Origin: Variovorax sp. WDL1 | GTDB lineage: Bacteria > Pseudomonadota > Gammaproteobacteria > Burkholderiales > Burkholderiaceae_C | Reading direction: 5' to 3' | NCBI RefSeq assembly: GCF_001541225.1 | Contig: NZ_LMTS01000203.1 | Coordinates: 277-53,684 of the forward strand | Length of the DNA: 53,408 nt | Part shown: positions 9,488 through 18,635 of the stretch, one piece after another | Layout of the letters: each line of letters begins with the position of its first letter | Numbering within the stretch: the stretch's first letter is position 1 | Translations under genes and position numbers: made by a program | Notes under the pieces: model-generated | Databases searched by the model: none | What the model saw: only the letters and a program-made list of their open reading frames with translations | Told to the model about the DNA's origin: nothing

Positions 9488-10402
9488 TTACTCGATGTTC
9501 TGCACTTGCTCGCGCATCTGTTCGATCAGCACCTTCATGTCCACGCCGATGCGGGTGAGCTCCAGCGTCGCCGACTTGGACCCGAGGGTGTTGGCTTCGC
9601 GATGCAGCTCCTGGATCAGGAAGTCGAGGCGCTTGCCGATCTCGCCGCCTTTCTTGACCAGCCGCTCGATTTCGTCCAGGTGCGAACCCAGGCGCGTGAG
9701 TTCCTCCGCGACGTCGATGCGGATCGCGAACGCCGTGGCTTCGGTAAGGGCACGGTCCTGTGCGGCCTCAGGCGGCGTGCCGCCGCTCGCGCCCAGGGCT
9801 TCCTGCCAACGGTCCAGGAAGCGGCTGCGCTGCTGCTCGACGAGTTGGGGAACCAGCGGCAGCGCCTGCGCCACCAGGGCTCGCAGCTGGGCCAGGTGGT
9901 CCTGCAGCATCCTGGCCAGCCGTGCGCCCTCGCGCTCCCGTGCGGTCATCAGGCCCTTGAGCGTCTTCGTCGCCAGCCCGGAAAGCTCGGGGCCCCAATC
10001 GCTCCGGGCGGTGGTCTCGCCCGCGGCAAGGCGCAACACGTCGGCCACGCTGAGCTCGCGCGCTGCGGGCAGCCAGGCGCGAATGCTGTCCTGCAGGCCG
10101 TTGAGCCGTTGCAGCAGCTTGGTCGAGGGCTCGCCGATGCCGGCCGCAGCGCCGCTCTCGATCGCCGCGCGCAATTCCACTTTGCCGCGTTTGAGCTGGC
10201 CCGTCAGCAGCTCGCGCAGCATGGGCTCGTGCTGGCGCAGCTCTTCAGGCAGCTTGAAAGTGAGGTCGAGAAAGCGGCTGTTGACCGAGCGAATCTCGAC
10301 TCCGAGCCGGCCCGCGCCGGCGGTTCGCGGCTCGGCGTCCGGGTGACCGCTGCCCGCGGCGGTTTGGCCGCTGGCATAGCCGGTCATGCTGTAAACTGGC
10401 AT
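9488..10402 (-). CDS. yicC: YicC-family endoribonuclease
   Basis: A 304-aa YicC-family protein. It begins YSMTGYASG and contains SVNSRFLDL, and ends with the conserved C-terminal helix ([16 protein letters not shown]). Members act on RNA; E. coli YicC has been linked to small-RNA turnover. It carries a stretch of about 15 extra residues after the first motif ([13 protein letters not shown] region). First gene of the gmk-rpoZ-spoT transcription unit, divergent from the Ser/Thr kinase gene. Confidence 0.93.
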   Translation of the reverse strand: MPVYSMTGYASGQTAAGSGHPDAEPRTAGAGRLGVEIRSVNSRFLDLTFKLPEELRQHEPMLRELLTGQLKRGKVELRAAIESGAAAGIGEPSTKLLQRLNGLQDSIRAWLPAARELSVADVLRLAAGETTARSDWGPELSGLATKTLKGLMTAREREGARLARMLQDHLAQLRALVAQALPLVPQLVEQQRSRFLDRWQEALGASGGTPPEAAQDRALTEATAFAIRIDVAEELTRLGSHLDEIERLVKKGGEIGKRLDFLIQELHREANTLGSKSATLELTRIGVDMKVLIEQMREQVQNIE

Positions 10403-10494
10403 CGCGCCTCGCTCTTGAATTGGTGTGCACGCCCCGAGACAACGGCACCACCTTGGCTTGCCGCACTCCCGCCTTCGGGCGAAACTCCCGGATT

Positions 10495-11502
10495 ATGTCA
10501 AAGGTCAAACCTTCGCCCTTGCTGCCAGACACGGTCATCGGCGGCTATCGCGTTGTGCGCCGTATCTCGGCAGGCGGGTTCGGGGTCGTCTACCTTGCTG
10601 TCGACCACAGTGGCCAGCAGGTAGCGATCAAGGAATACCTCCCGTCCTCGCTGGCCACCCGAGGCACCGGCGAACTCGCGCCCCAGGTGCCGCCTGAGAA
10701 GCTATCGCTTTACCGCCTGGGCCTCAAGAGCTTTTTCGAGGAAGGGCGTTCGCTTGCGCAGATCTCGCATGCTTCTGTGGTGAGCGTGCTCAACTTCTTC
10801 CGCGAGAACGAGACCGTCTACATGGTCATGAACTACCTGGAGGGGGCCACCCTGCAGGACTTCATCGTGACGGCGCGCGACCTCAAGAAGCAGAAGGTCT
10901 TCCGCGAATCCACCATCCGCTCGCTGTTCGACGAGATCCTGCGCGGCTTGCGAATCGTGCACCAGCACAAGATGCTCCATCTGGACATCAAGCCGGCCAA
11001 CATCTTCGTGACCGATGACGACCGCGCCGTGATGATCGACTTCGGCGCCGCGCGCGAGGTGCTGTCCAAGGAGGGCAACTTCATCCGCCCGATGTACACC
11101 CCCGGCTTTGCGGCCCCCGAGATGTACCGCCGCGATTCCTCGATGGGTCCGTGGACCGACATCTACGCGATCGGCGCGTGCATCTATGCCTGCATGCAGG
11201 GCTATCCGCCCAACGACGCGCCGCAGCGCATCGAGAAGGATCGGCTCGGCCTGTCGCTCTCGCGCCTGCGTGGCATCTATTCCGACAACCTGATCGAGGT
11301 GGTCGAGTGGTGCATGTCGCTCGACCCGCTGTCGCGCCCGCAATCGGTCTTTGCGCTGCAGAAGGAGCTCAGCCGCGAGGGCGAGCGCCGCTACACCAAG
11401 CTCACGGTGAGCGAGAAGGTGCGGTTGTCGATCGATAACATGCGCTCCTTCGAAAAGAAGGGCCTACCCAAAGCGGCGGCTCCGACCACGCGTCCGGCAT
11501 GA
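10495..11502 (+). CDS. Serine/threonine protein kinase
   Basis: Hanks-type kinase of 335 aa. From the ATG at 10495 the order is glycine-rich loop AGGFGVVYLA, lysine in VAIKEY, catalytic loop HLDIKPAN and IDFGAAR (DFG). The APE-like motif is APEMY, followed by the DIYAIGACIYACM helix. No transmembrane segment or PASTA domain is visible, so it looks cytosolic. A GTG at 10420 in the same frame would add 25 low-complexity residues and is less likely. It is followed 37 bp later by a PP2C phosphatase gene and then rph-rdgB-hemW. Its substrate cannot be read from the sequence. Confidence 0.92.
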   Translation: MSKVKPSPLLPDTVIGGYRVVRRISAGGFGVVYLAVDHSGQQVAIKEYLPSSLATRGTGELAPQVPPEKLSLYRLGLKSFFEEGRSLAQISHASVVSVLNFFRENETVYMVMNYLEGATLQDFIVTARDLKKQKVFRESTIRSLFDEILRGLRIVHQHKMLHLDIKPANIFVTDDDRAVMIDFGAAREVLSKEGNFIRPMYTPGFAAPEMYRRDSSMGPWTDIYAIGACIYACMQGYPPNDAPQRIEKDRLGLSLSRLRGIYSDNLIEVVEWCMSLDPLSRPQSVFALQKELSREGERRYTKLTVSEKVRLSIDNMRSFEKKGLPKAAAPTTRPA

Positions 11503-11539
11503 TGACTCCCCACGTTGCTTACTTCGCCAGGCGATCGCT

Positions 11540-12454
11540 GTGAAATTTTCCGTCTTCCAGGTCAGCCGCAAGGGCGGCCGCCTCAAGAACGAAGACCGCA
11601 TGGGCTATTGCTACACGCGGGAATCGGGCCTGTTCGTGCTTGCCGACGGCATGGGTGGGCATCCCGAAGGCGAGGTAGCTGCCCAGTTGGCTCTGCAGAC
11701 CATCGCGGCGCTGTACCAGCGCGAGGCGCGGCCCATGGTGAAGGACGTGAAGGCCTTTCTCACGGCTTCGGTGATGGCAGCGCACCAGCAGATCATGCGC
11801 TACGCGGGCAACAAGGGCATGCTCGACACGCCCCGCACAACGGTCGTGGCGGCGGTCCTGCAAGGCACGACCGCGAGCTGGATTCATTGCGGAGACTCCC
11901 GGCTCTACGTGATTCGCGACGGCGAGCTGCTGACGCGCACGCGCGATCACTCGCACGCCGAGCGCCCGCGCACCGGCGGGGCCACGGGCGCCGAAATCGT
12001 CAACCGCAACCTGCTGCTCACCTGCCTCGGTTCGCCGACCACGCCCTTGTTCGACATCTCCGCCCCGCTGCAGCTGCAGCGGGGCGATCGCATCATGCTG
12101 TGCTCCGACGGCCTCTGGAGCGTGCTGGACGAGAGCCTGATCGTGCGCACGCTGTCTTCCGGCAAGCCGGTTTCCGACGCCGCGCCCGATCTCGCCGAAA
12201 TGGCCTTGCGCAATGGCGGCACCCACAGCGACAACGTCACCCTGATCGCGCTCGAGTGGGAAACGCCGGATGCGGCGGGCCAGACCCGCGGCGTATCCAC
12301 CGACAGCATCAGCGATGGCGTCTTCGCCTCCACGATCCAGGCGGGCATGCCTTCCGACAGCGAGCTCGACGATCTCGACGAAGATGCCATCGAGCGTTCG
12401 ATCGCCGAGATCAACGAAGCCATCAAGCGCTCCTCCGCCGCGCGCAAGCCCTGA
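11540..12454 (+). CDS. PP2C-family protein serine/threonine phosphatase
   Basis: Metal-dependent phosphatase of 304 aa starting at GTG 11540. Family motifs are KNEDRMG near the N-terminus, [13 protein letters not shown] (metal ligands Asp and Gly), [15 protein letters not shown] and the C-terminal [12 protein letters not shown] tail of about 50 acidic residues follows the domain. It probably reverses the action of the preceding kinase; this is inferred from pairing only. Confidence 0.93.
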   Translation: MKFSVFQVSRKGGRLKNEDRMGYCYTRESGLFVLADGMGGHPEGEVAAQLALQTIAALYQREARPMVKDVKAFLTASVMAAHQQIMRYAGNKGMLDTPRTTVVAAVLQGTTASWIHCGDSRLYVIRDGELLTRTRDHSHAERPRTGGATGAEIVNRNLLLTCLGSPTTPLFDISAPLQLQRGDRIMLCSDGLWSVLDESLIVRTLSSGKPVSDAAPDLAEMALRNGGTHSDNVTLIALEWETPDAAGQTRGVSTDSISDGVFASTIQAGMPSDSELDDLDEDAIERSIAEINEAIKRSSAARKP

Positions 12455-12479
12455 TCCGTTCTTTTTTTCCTGGGTTGAC

Positions 12480-13208
12480 ATGACAGTTTTCGTACGAAGC
12501 GGCGACCGTGCCGCTGACCAGCTGCGTCCCGTGCGCATCACGCGCGGCTTCACCATCCATGCGGAAGGCTCGGTGCTGATCGAGTTCGGCCAGACGCGCG
12601 TGCTCTGCACCGCCTCGGTCGAGGAAAAGGTCCCACCACACAAGCGCGGCAGCGGCGAGGGCTGGGTCACGGCCGAGTACGGCATGCTCCCGCGCGCCAC
12701 CCATACCCGCAGCGACCGTGAGGCTGCGCGCGGCAAGCAGAGCGGCCGCACGCAGGAGATCCAGCGTCTCATCGGCCGCTCGATGCGTGCCGTCTTCGAC
12801 CTCGCAGCCCTCGGCGAGCGCACCATCCACCTCGACTGCGATGTGCTCCAGGCCGACGGCGGCACGCGCACCGCGGCCATCACCGGCGCATTCGTGGCGG
12901 CGCAGGATGCCGTCAACAGGCTGCTGGCGGCCGGCACCCTCGCGGCCTCGCCGATCCGGGGGCACGTCGCCGCCGTGTCCGTCGGCATCGTGCAAGGCAC
13001 GCCGCTGCTCGACCTCGAGTACGTCGAAGATGCCGCATGCGACACCGACATGAACGTGGTCATGACCGGCGCCGGACACTTCGTGGAAGTGCAGGGCACG
13101 GCGGAAGGGGCCGCCTTCTCGCGCGACGAGATGAATGCGTTGCTTCTGCTCGCCGAGAAGGGAATCGCCGAGCTGACCGCGCTGCAGGCGCAGGCGCTGG
13201 CCGGCTGA
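12480..13208 (+). CDS. rph: Ribonuclease PH
   Basis: Phosphate-dependent 3'-5' exoribonuclease that trims tRNA 3' ends. The product is 242 aa, full family length. The ATG at 12480 gives MTVFVRSG; family motifs include [31 protein letters not shown] and the phosphate-binding [20 protein letters not shown]. The C-terminal [17 protein letters not shown] is also typical. It lies 25 bp after the phosphatase gene and just upstream of rdgB. Confidence 0.97.
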   Translation: MTVFVRSGDRAADQLRPVRITRGFTIHAEGSVLIEFGQTRVLCTASVEEKVPPHKRGSGEGWVTAEYGMLPRATHTRSDREAARGKQSGRTQEIQRLIGRSMRAVFDLAALGERTIHLDCDVLQADGGTRTAAITGAFVAAQDAVNRLLAAGTLAASPIRGHVAAVSVGIVQGTPLLDLEYVEDAACDTDMNVVMTGAGHFVEVQGTAEGAAFSRDEMNALLLLAEKGIAELTALQAQALAG

Positions 13209-13238
13209 TCGGGCGGCAGCGCGATCAGCGGATTGCCG

Positions 13239-13838
13239 ATGAAACTGGTCCTGGCCTCCAACAACGCAGGCAAGCTCGCCGAGCTGCAGCAGCTGTTCGC
13301 GCCGCTCGGTATCGAGCTCGTGCGCCAGGCGGAGCTGGGCGTCGGCGAGGCCGAAGAGCCCTTCCTCACCTTCGTCGAGAACGCGCTGGCCAAGGCACGG
13401 CACGCCGCGGCGGCCACCGGCCTGCCGGCGATTGCCGATGATGCGGGTCTGTGTGTCGAGGCTTTCGGCGGGTTGCCCGGCGTGGCCACCGCCTACTACG
13501 CCACGCGCTTCGGCTACGAGAAGGGCGACGTCAACAACGTCCGCGCGCTGCTCGAGCAGATGGCGGGCATCGACGATCGCCGCGCCGCGCTTGTCAGCAC
13601 GCTCGTGGCACTGCGCAGTCCCGAGGACCCCGAGCCGCTGATCGCCGTTGGCCGCGCGGCGGGCCAGATCACGCGCGAGCCGATCGGCGAGAACGGCTTC
13701 GGCTTCGACCCGGTGATGTGGCTGCCGCAACTCGGCAAGACCTTCGCCCAGCTGCCGCCTGAGCTGAAGAACGCCCACAGCCATCGCGGCCAGGCGGCGC
13801 GCGCCATGCTGGCCCTGATGCGGGAGCGCTGGCTGTGA
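13239..13838 (+). CDS. rdgB: dITP/XTP pyrophosphatase RdgB (Ham1 family)
   Basis: House-cleaning nucleotide pyrophosphatase of 199 aa that removes dITP and XTP. The ATG at 13239 gives the conserved MKLVLASNNAGKLAEL; TFVENALAKARHAA, IADDAGLCVEAFGG and NGFGFDPV follow as expected. An upstream TTG (13233) adds only two residues. Its stop overlaps the hemW GTG start (GTGA). Confidence 0.96.
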   Translation: MKLVLASNNAGKLAELQQLFAPLGIELVRQAELGVGEAEEPFLTFVENALAKARHAAAATGLPAIADDAGLCVEAFGGLPGVATAYYATRFGYEKGDVNNVRALLEQMAGIDDRRAALVSTLVALRSPEDPEPLIAVGRAAGQITREPIGENGFGFDPVMWLPQLGKTFAQLPPELKNAHSHRGQAARAMLALMRERWL

Positions 13839-15100
13839 GTCTTGCCATTCCGATCGCTGACGAGCGCGCCCAGGCGCGCAGCGGCGACGCGGAGCGGGCG
13901 AACGACGTGCAGCACTGGATGCGCCCCGGCCCCCTCCAGCTGTCGGCGCTGCCGCCGCTCTCGCTCTACGTGCACCTGCCCTGGTGCCTGCGCAAGTGTC
14001 CCTACTGCGACTTCAACTCGCACGAGTGGCGCGGCGATGGCGGCGACGCGCCGCTGCCCGAGCAGCGCTACCTGGACGCCCTGATCGCCGACCTCGACGC
14101 GGCCCTGCCCCTTGTCTGGGGCCGCAGCGTGCACAGCATCTTCATCGGCGGCGGCACGCCCAGCCTGTTCTCGCCGGCCGCCATCGACCGCCTGCTCGGC
14201 GACCTGCGAGCCCGGCTCAAGCTCGCGCCCGAGTGCGAGATCACGCTGGAGGCCAATCCTGGCACCTTCGAGCGCGACCGTTTCCGCGGCTACCGCACCG
14301 CCGGCGTCACCCGCCTGTCGGTGGGCGTGCAGAGCTTCAACGATGCGCATCTGAAGGCGCTCGGCAGGGTGCATGACCGCGCCCAGGCCATCGCCGCGGT
14401 CGAAGAGGCGGCGCAGGCCTTCGACACCTTCAACCTCGACCTCATGTACGCGCTGCCGGGCCAGACACCCGACGACCTCGACGCCGACCTGGCCCAGGCG
14501 TTGGCACTTGCGCCGCCGCATCTTTCGGTCTACCACCTCACGATCGAGCCCAACACCTACTTCGCCAAGTTCCCGCCGACGGTGCCGGAGGACGATGTGG
14601 CCTACGCCATGCTCGACCGCATCAGCGAACGCACCGCGCAGCGAGGGCTGGAACGCTACGAGATCTCCGCCTACGCGCGCGCCGGCCACCGCTGCGTGCA
14701 CAACCTCAACTACTGGCAGTTCGGCGACTACCTCGGCATCGGTGCCGGCGCGCACAGCAAGCTGAGCTTTGCGCATCGCATCGTGCGGCAGGTCCGCTTT
14801 CGCGAACCGCGCCTCTACATGGAGAACGCGCTCGCCGCCAGCGCGGTCGCGCAGAGCGACGAGGTCGCCATCGCCGAGCTGCCCTTCGAATTCATGCTCA
14901 ACGCCCTGCGGCTGAAGGACGGCTTCACGCTGGCGCAGTTCGGCGAGCGCACCGGGCTGGCCGTTACCGCCATCCAGCGCGGGCTCGAAGAGGCCGAGCA
15001 CAAGGGCCTGATCGAACGCGACCTCGCCCGCGTCTGGCCCACCGCCCGCGGCCTGGACTTCCTGAGTGACCTGCAGGCCATCTTCCTTCCCGATAGCTGA
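13835..15100 (+). CDS. hemW: Radical SAM heme chaperone HemW
   Basis: HemN-like protein that in characterised cases binds heme rather than acting as coproporphyrinogen dehydrogenase. The product is 421 aa from the GTG at 13835. The radical SAM triad is C51-x3-C55-x2-C58 in WCLRKCPYC; the SAM-binding GGGTPSLF follows. HemN's extra catalytic N-terminal region is absent, as in HemW. It overlaps rdgB by 4 nt. A leader of about 40 residues before the core is longer than in many homologues. Confidence 0.93.
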   Translation: MSLAIPIADERAQARSGDAERANDVQHWMRPGPLQLSALPPLSLYVHLPWCLRKCPYCDFNSHEWRGDGGDAPLPEQRYLDALIADLDAALPLVWGRSVHSIFIGGGTPSLFSPAAIDRLLGDLRARLKLAPECEITLEANPGTFERDRFRGYRTAGVTRLSVGVQSFNDAHLKALGRVHDRAQAIAAVEEAAQAFDTFNLDLMYALPGQTPDDLDADLAQALALAPPHLSVYHLTIEPNTYFAKFPPTVPEDDVAYAMLDRISERTAQRGLERYEISAYARAGHRCVHNLNYWQFGDYLGIGAGAHSKLSFAHRIVRQVRFREPRLYMENALAASAVAQSDEVAIAELPFEFMLNALRLKDGFTLAQFGERTGLAVTAIQRGLEEAEHKGLIERDLARVWPTARGLDFLSDLQAIFLPDS

Positions 15101-15116
15101 GACCACCAGCGCTGCC

Positions 15117-15815
15117 ATGCCGACCCGAACCTTACCGGAAGAAGAAGTCATCAAGCGTCGTTCCCGCGGACGACCCAGCCCCGAACAGGCGGCCGCGCTG
15201 CGCGAAGCCTTCCTCGGCGCTGCGCTGAAATCCTTTCTCGAGCACGGCTACGCCGCCACGAGCATCGAGGCCATCGCCCGCGATGCCGGCGTGGCCAAGA
15301 TCACCATCTACCGCCAATTCGAGAACAAGGAGGCCTTGTTCCGCGAGGTCGTCCACCGCGCGGTGAGCAGCGCCCGCGAAACGATGCAGTCCACGCTCGT
15401 GCGCTCCGATGCCGATGAAAGGCAGGTGCTGCTCGACCTCGTCGAGCGCATGTATCTGGGCGCCACCGAGCCCCAGACGCTGGCCCTGCTTCGCCTGGTG
15501 ATCGCCGAGGCCGTGCGCTTTCCGGAGCTCGCCAAGTCGCTCTACGCCGAGAACAGCTATGTGCTCGCCCCGGTGGTCGAGTACCTGGCGGAGGCGAACC
15601 GCAGCGGCAAGCTGCACGTGCCCGATCCCGAACTGGCCGCGGTGCAGCTCTCGACGCTGGCCTTCGGCGGGGTGCGCTTCTTCATCTCCAAGCCGCTGGC
15701 GGGCCCCGAGGAGCGCCGCGCCTGGGCCGAAGGCGTGGTGGATCTGGTGCTGCGCGGCTGGCTGCCTGCGGCCGCCGCTGCCGATCGAGACGGTCCGGGC
15801 GAAGCCAGTGGCTAA
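15117..15815 (+). CDS. TetR/AcrR-family transcriptional regulator
   Basis: A 232-aa repressor-type protein. A basic leader (KRRSRGRPSPEQ) precedes a TetR helix-turn-helix (about residues 30-75: ATSIEAIARDAGVAKITIYRQFENKEALF). The C-terminal ligand domain resembles those with a GATEPQTLALLRLV helix (TetR_C AefR-like type). It lies 16 bp after hemW, so it may share that transcript; the target genes are not visible from context. Confidence 0.9.
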   Translation: MPTRTLPEEEVIKRRSRGRPSPEQAAALREAFLGAALKSFLEHGYAATSIEAIARDAGVAKITIYRQFENKEALFREVVHRAVSSARETMQSTLVRSDADERQVLLDLVERMYLGATEPQTLALLRLVIAEAVRFPELAKSLYAENSYVLAPVVEYLAEANRSGKLHVPDPELAAVQLSTLAFGGVRFFISKPLAGPEERRAWAEGVVDLVLRGWLPAAAAADRDGPGEASG

Positions 15816-15830
15816 AATTGCCGGCTACCC

Positions 15831-15918
15831 GGAGAGTTGGGTGAGTGGTTTAAACCAGCAGTCTTGAAAACTGCCGACGGGCAACCGTCCGTGAGTTCGA
15901 ATCTCACACTCTCCGCCA
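15831..15918 (+). tRNA. tRNA-Ser (anticodon TGA)
   Basis: An 88-nt type II tRNA with encoded CCA. The acceptor is GGAGAGT/ACTCTCC, the anticodon loop is CTTGAAA (TGA), there is a long variable arm (GACGGGCAACCGTC) and the T loop is TTCGAAT. It starts 15 nt after the TetR stop. Confidence 0.97.
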
Positions 15919-15942
15919 AGTAGCTCAAGCCATTCTGTCTAG

Positions 15943-15972
15943 CAAAAGCGCCTCTTTCGGGGCGTTTTTTTA
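15943..15972 (+). terminator. Terminator after tRNA-Ser
   Basis: AAAAGCGCCTC and GGGGCGTTTT form a GC-rich stem around a short loop, continuing into a run of seven T (15965-15971). It ends the tRNA-Ser transcript. Confidence 0.8.
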
Positions 15973-16284
15973 TTTGAGGTGAAGTGGCTCTTGCCAACAC
16001 CCGGCTTGCTCAGCAACAACATGGGAGAGGGCAAGTCTGGCCTCTGTGCCATTTTCCGGACAACGCTGATTCCCGCCGGGCGATTTCCCATCCGCCCAGG
16101 CCAGGGAAAACCATGAGCGGCGTCTCCTGTCTCCTTTGAATTCAAGGACTTGCAAGCAAGGCCTCGCTTGGCATGTGCATTGCTATCGACGGCCCGCTCA
16201 GGCGCCGGGCGCCACTGCGTGGTGGCGTGGACCGGGGGCCTGAGCCCCGTACTTTGTGCAAGTCCAAGAAGGAGACAAGAGACG
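15973..16284. other. Long leader region upstream of the DUF6351 gene
   Basis: About 310 bp without a supported gene. It holds a sigma-54-type promoter candidate (16169-16184), a near-palindromic TTTTCCGGACAA (16052-16063) that could be an activator site about 110 bp upstream of it, and a GC-rich hairpin-prone stretch (16195-16250). The Shine-Dalgarno AAGGAGA (16269-16275) serves the next gene. The frame of that gene is open upstream to 16150, but that part looks non-coding. Confidence 0.55.
16169..16184 (+). promoter_or_regulatory. Candidate sigma-54 (-24/-12) promoter
   Basis: TGGCATG-TGCA-TTGCT matches the consensus TGGCACG-N4-TTGCW with one mismatch and the exact spacing. It lies 101 bp before the ATG of the DUF6351 gene, leaving a leader of about 90 nt. 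A DctD-type sigma-54 activator gene is in the same cluster (21778-23121). Confidence 0.65.
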
Positions 16285-18555
16285 ATGAACACGAGCGACA
16301 AGGCTTTTCGCAGCTGCCGCGTGCCCGCGCAGTTGTGTGCTCTCAGCGCAGCGCTGATGCTGGCCGCCTGCGGCGGAGGAAGCGATGGCGGCGGCAGTGG
16401 CATGAGCATGGCAGGCAACACGTCCGCCAAGCCCGACAACGCAGTGCCGGGCGAGCCGCGCAACAGCGCGCCGACGATCCGGATCGGTGTGCTGTCTTCC
16501 AAGCCGCACCTGGTATCGGGCGACGACGCCCTGGTCGAGCTGGAAAAGCTGGTGCCCCAGCCCAGCGCGGATTTCAGTGTGACCCTCAATGGCGTGGACG
16601 TGACGGATGTGTTCCAGACGCATCCGACGACCGGCCGGCTCCTGGGCAAGCTCACGGGCCTGAAGCTGGGCGACAACGACCTGGTGGCCAAGTTCCGCGG
16701 CTACCGTGCGCACCAGGTGCTCACCGCCTATCCCGTGACGGGGCCCATGATCTCGGGCCCGCACGAGCAGCCCTTTGTCTGCGGCTACGCGACTTTCACC
16801 CGCATGGGCGGACAGACACTCACCCCCACCGGCGACGACAAGTGCTCGGTGGTGACGCGGGTCGACTACTACTACCGCAACACCTCCGGCGGCAACACGC
16901 GCTTCATCCCGGAGAACATCACGGCGTACCCGGCCAACATGAGCTACCTCGCCATCGACGGCAAGACGGTGCCCTACGTGGTGCGGCTGGAAAGCGGCAC
17001 CATCAACCGCGGCCTGTACCAGTCGGCGATCCTGCATGACGTGCTCAACGAGCCGCCGCCGTCGCCCACCTCGCGCCCGGCGGGTTGGACCGGTGGCCTC
17101 ATTTATCCGCTCGGCGGCGGCTGCCAGGGCGGCTGGTTCCAGCAGGGCAACGACTTCGCCACGCTGATCAACCCCACCTACCAGAGCCGCGGCCTGGCGG
17201 TGACTACCTCCACGCTCAACGTCTTCGGCACCAACTGCAACGACCAGCTCTCGTCCGAGACCATCGCGATGGTCAAGGAGCGCTTCATCGAGAACTTCGG
17301 CGTGCCCGACTACACCATTGGCACCGGCGGCTCGGGCGGCTCCTACCAGAGCCACCAGACCAGCGACAACTATCCCGGCCTGTTCGATGGCGTGGTGGTG
17401 AGCCAGGTCTTCGCCGACGTCACCTCGTCGACCATCTTCAAGCTGCATGACTCGCGTGTGCTCAACAACTACTTCAACGACCCGGCCACGGCGGCGCTGA
17501 GCTACACGGTGGCGGAGAAGCAGGCTATCTCGGGCTACCTGCAGATCGGCAACATCCCGAACATGAGCAACAGCGCAGGGCGGCTGGATCCGGTGGTGTC
17601 CTTTCCCTCGGGCGTGCCGGCGGCGCAGCGCTACCACCCTGTGACCAACCCGACCGGCGCGCGCGCCACGGTGTGGGACCACACGATCAACGTCTACGGC
17701 AAGACGGCGCAGGAAGGCTTTGCGCTGCGGCCCATCGACAACGTGGGCATCCAGTACGGCTTGAAGGCGCTGAACGAGGGCAAGCTCGGCATCGAGAAGT
17801 TCCTGGACCTGAACGAACGTGTGGGCGGAGTGGACCGGGACATGAAGCGCACCGCGACGCGCACCGTGGGCGACATCGATGCGCTGCGCCGGGCCTATCA
17901 GTCGGGCCGCATCGTCAACGGCGGGGGAGGGCTCGCATCCACCGCCGTCATCGACCTGCGCGACTACAACGACCAGGCGGTGGGCGGCGACATCCATACC
18001 AAGATCCACTCCTTCTCGATGCGCGAGCGCTTGCGCCGGGCCAACGGCCACATCGACAACCATGTGATGTGGACCAAGGGCGGCAGCAGCGCCGAAGCCT
18101 TCGACCAGATGGGCAAGTGGCTGCGCACCGTCAAGGCCGACGATTCCGACCGCACCCTGGCGCAGAAGATCGCGGCCGACCGTCCGGCGGACCTGAAGGA
18201 CGCATGCTGGGCCAACGGCCTGAAATACGAGGAAGAGCAGACGGCCTTCGGCAACGGCGCCTGCAACACCTTCTACCCGGCCGGCACCACGCCGCGCATG
18301 GCCGCTGGCGGTCCGCTCGTCGACGACATCGCCAAGTGCCAGCTCAAGCCGCTGAACCCGGCTGACTACGGCGTGAGCTTCACGGCCGAGCAGTGGGCGC
18401 GCCTGGGTGCGATCTTCCCCGAAGGCGTGTGCGACTGGACGAAGCCGGGCGTGGGGCAGCAGCCGCTGGCCGGCACCTGGCTGTCCTTCGGACCGTCGCC
18501 GGTGAACCTGCTGTTCGACATCACGGGCCTGATCACGCAAAGCGTGCTGCAGTGA
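16285..18555 (+). CDS. DUF6351-like secreted lipoprotein, possible hydrolase
   Basis: A 756-aa exported protein. The ATG at 16285 has AAGGAGA about 10 nt upstream. The N-terminus is a signal peptide with the lipobox LAAC followed by a Gly/Ser linker, so it should be lipid-anchored after processing. The rest is long and soluble, with paired cysteines and a GTGGSGGSY stretch (about residues 348-356) that could be a serine-hydrolase nucleophile elbow of an alpha/beta hydrolase. I recognise the overall type as DUF6351 but know no proven substrate; tannase or polyester-oligomer hydrolase activity is a guess. It is followed by a TctC gene and lies behind a sigma-54 promoter candidate. Confidence 0.7.
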   Translation: MNTSDKAFRSCRVPAQLCALSAALMLAACGGGSDGGGSGMSMAGNTSAKPDNAVPGEPRNSAPTIRIGVLSSKPHLVSGDDALVELEKLVPQPSADFSVTLNGVDVTDVFQTHPTTGRLLGKLTGLKLGDNDLVAKFRGYRAHQVLTAYPVTGPMISGPHEQPFVCGYATFTRMGGQTLTPTGDDKCSVVTRVDYYYRNTSGGNTRFIPENITAYPANMSYLAIDGKTVPYVVRLESGTINRGLYQSAILHDVLNEPPPSPTSRPAGWTGGLIYPLGGGCQGGWFQQGNDFATLINPTYQSRGLAVTTSTLNVFGTNCNDQLSSETIAMVKERFIENFGVPDYTIGTGGSGGSYQSHQTSDNYPGLFDGVVVSQVFADVTSSTIFKLHDSRVLNNYFNDPATAALSYTVAEKQAISGYLQIGNIPNMSNSAGRLDPVVSFPSGVPAAQRYHPVTNPTGARATVWDHTINVYGKTAQEGFALRPIDNVGIQYGLKALNEGKLGIEKFLDLNERVGGVDRDMKRTATRTVGDIDALRRAYQSGRIVNGGGGLASTAVIDLRDYNDQAVGGDIHTKIHSFSMRERLRRANGHIDNHVMWTKGGSSAEAFDQMGKWLRTVKADDSDRTLAQKIAADRPADLKDACWANGLKYEEEQTAFGNGACNTFYPAGTTPRMAAGGPLVDDIAKCQLKPLNPADYGVSFTAEQWARLGAIFPEGVCDWTKPGVGQQPLAGTWLSFGPSPVNLLFDITGLITQSVLQ

Positions 18556-18635
18556 TGCACGGGCCGCCGGGTGTGCCCGGCGGCCACCTCGTAATTCCTT
18601 TTTCCAACGACTTGCCCGCCTTGCGGAGTGAAACC

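Noticed and set aside
15831..15918. tRNA-Ser as the attachment site of a genomic island
   Set aside because: No integrase follows and no second copy of the tRNA 3' end was seen; the following genes have ordinary codon use.
16198..18540. Long antisense open frame opposite the DUF6351 gene
   Set aside because: It has His/Val/Arg-biased low-complexity composition typical of antisense frames in GC-rich DNA, and the plus strand carries a clear signal peptide.
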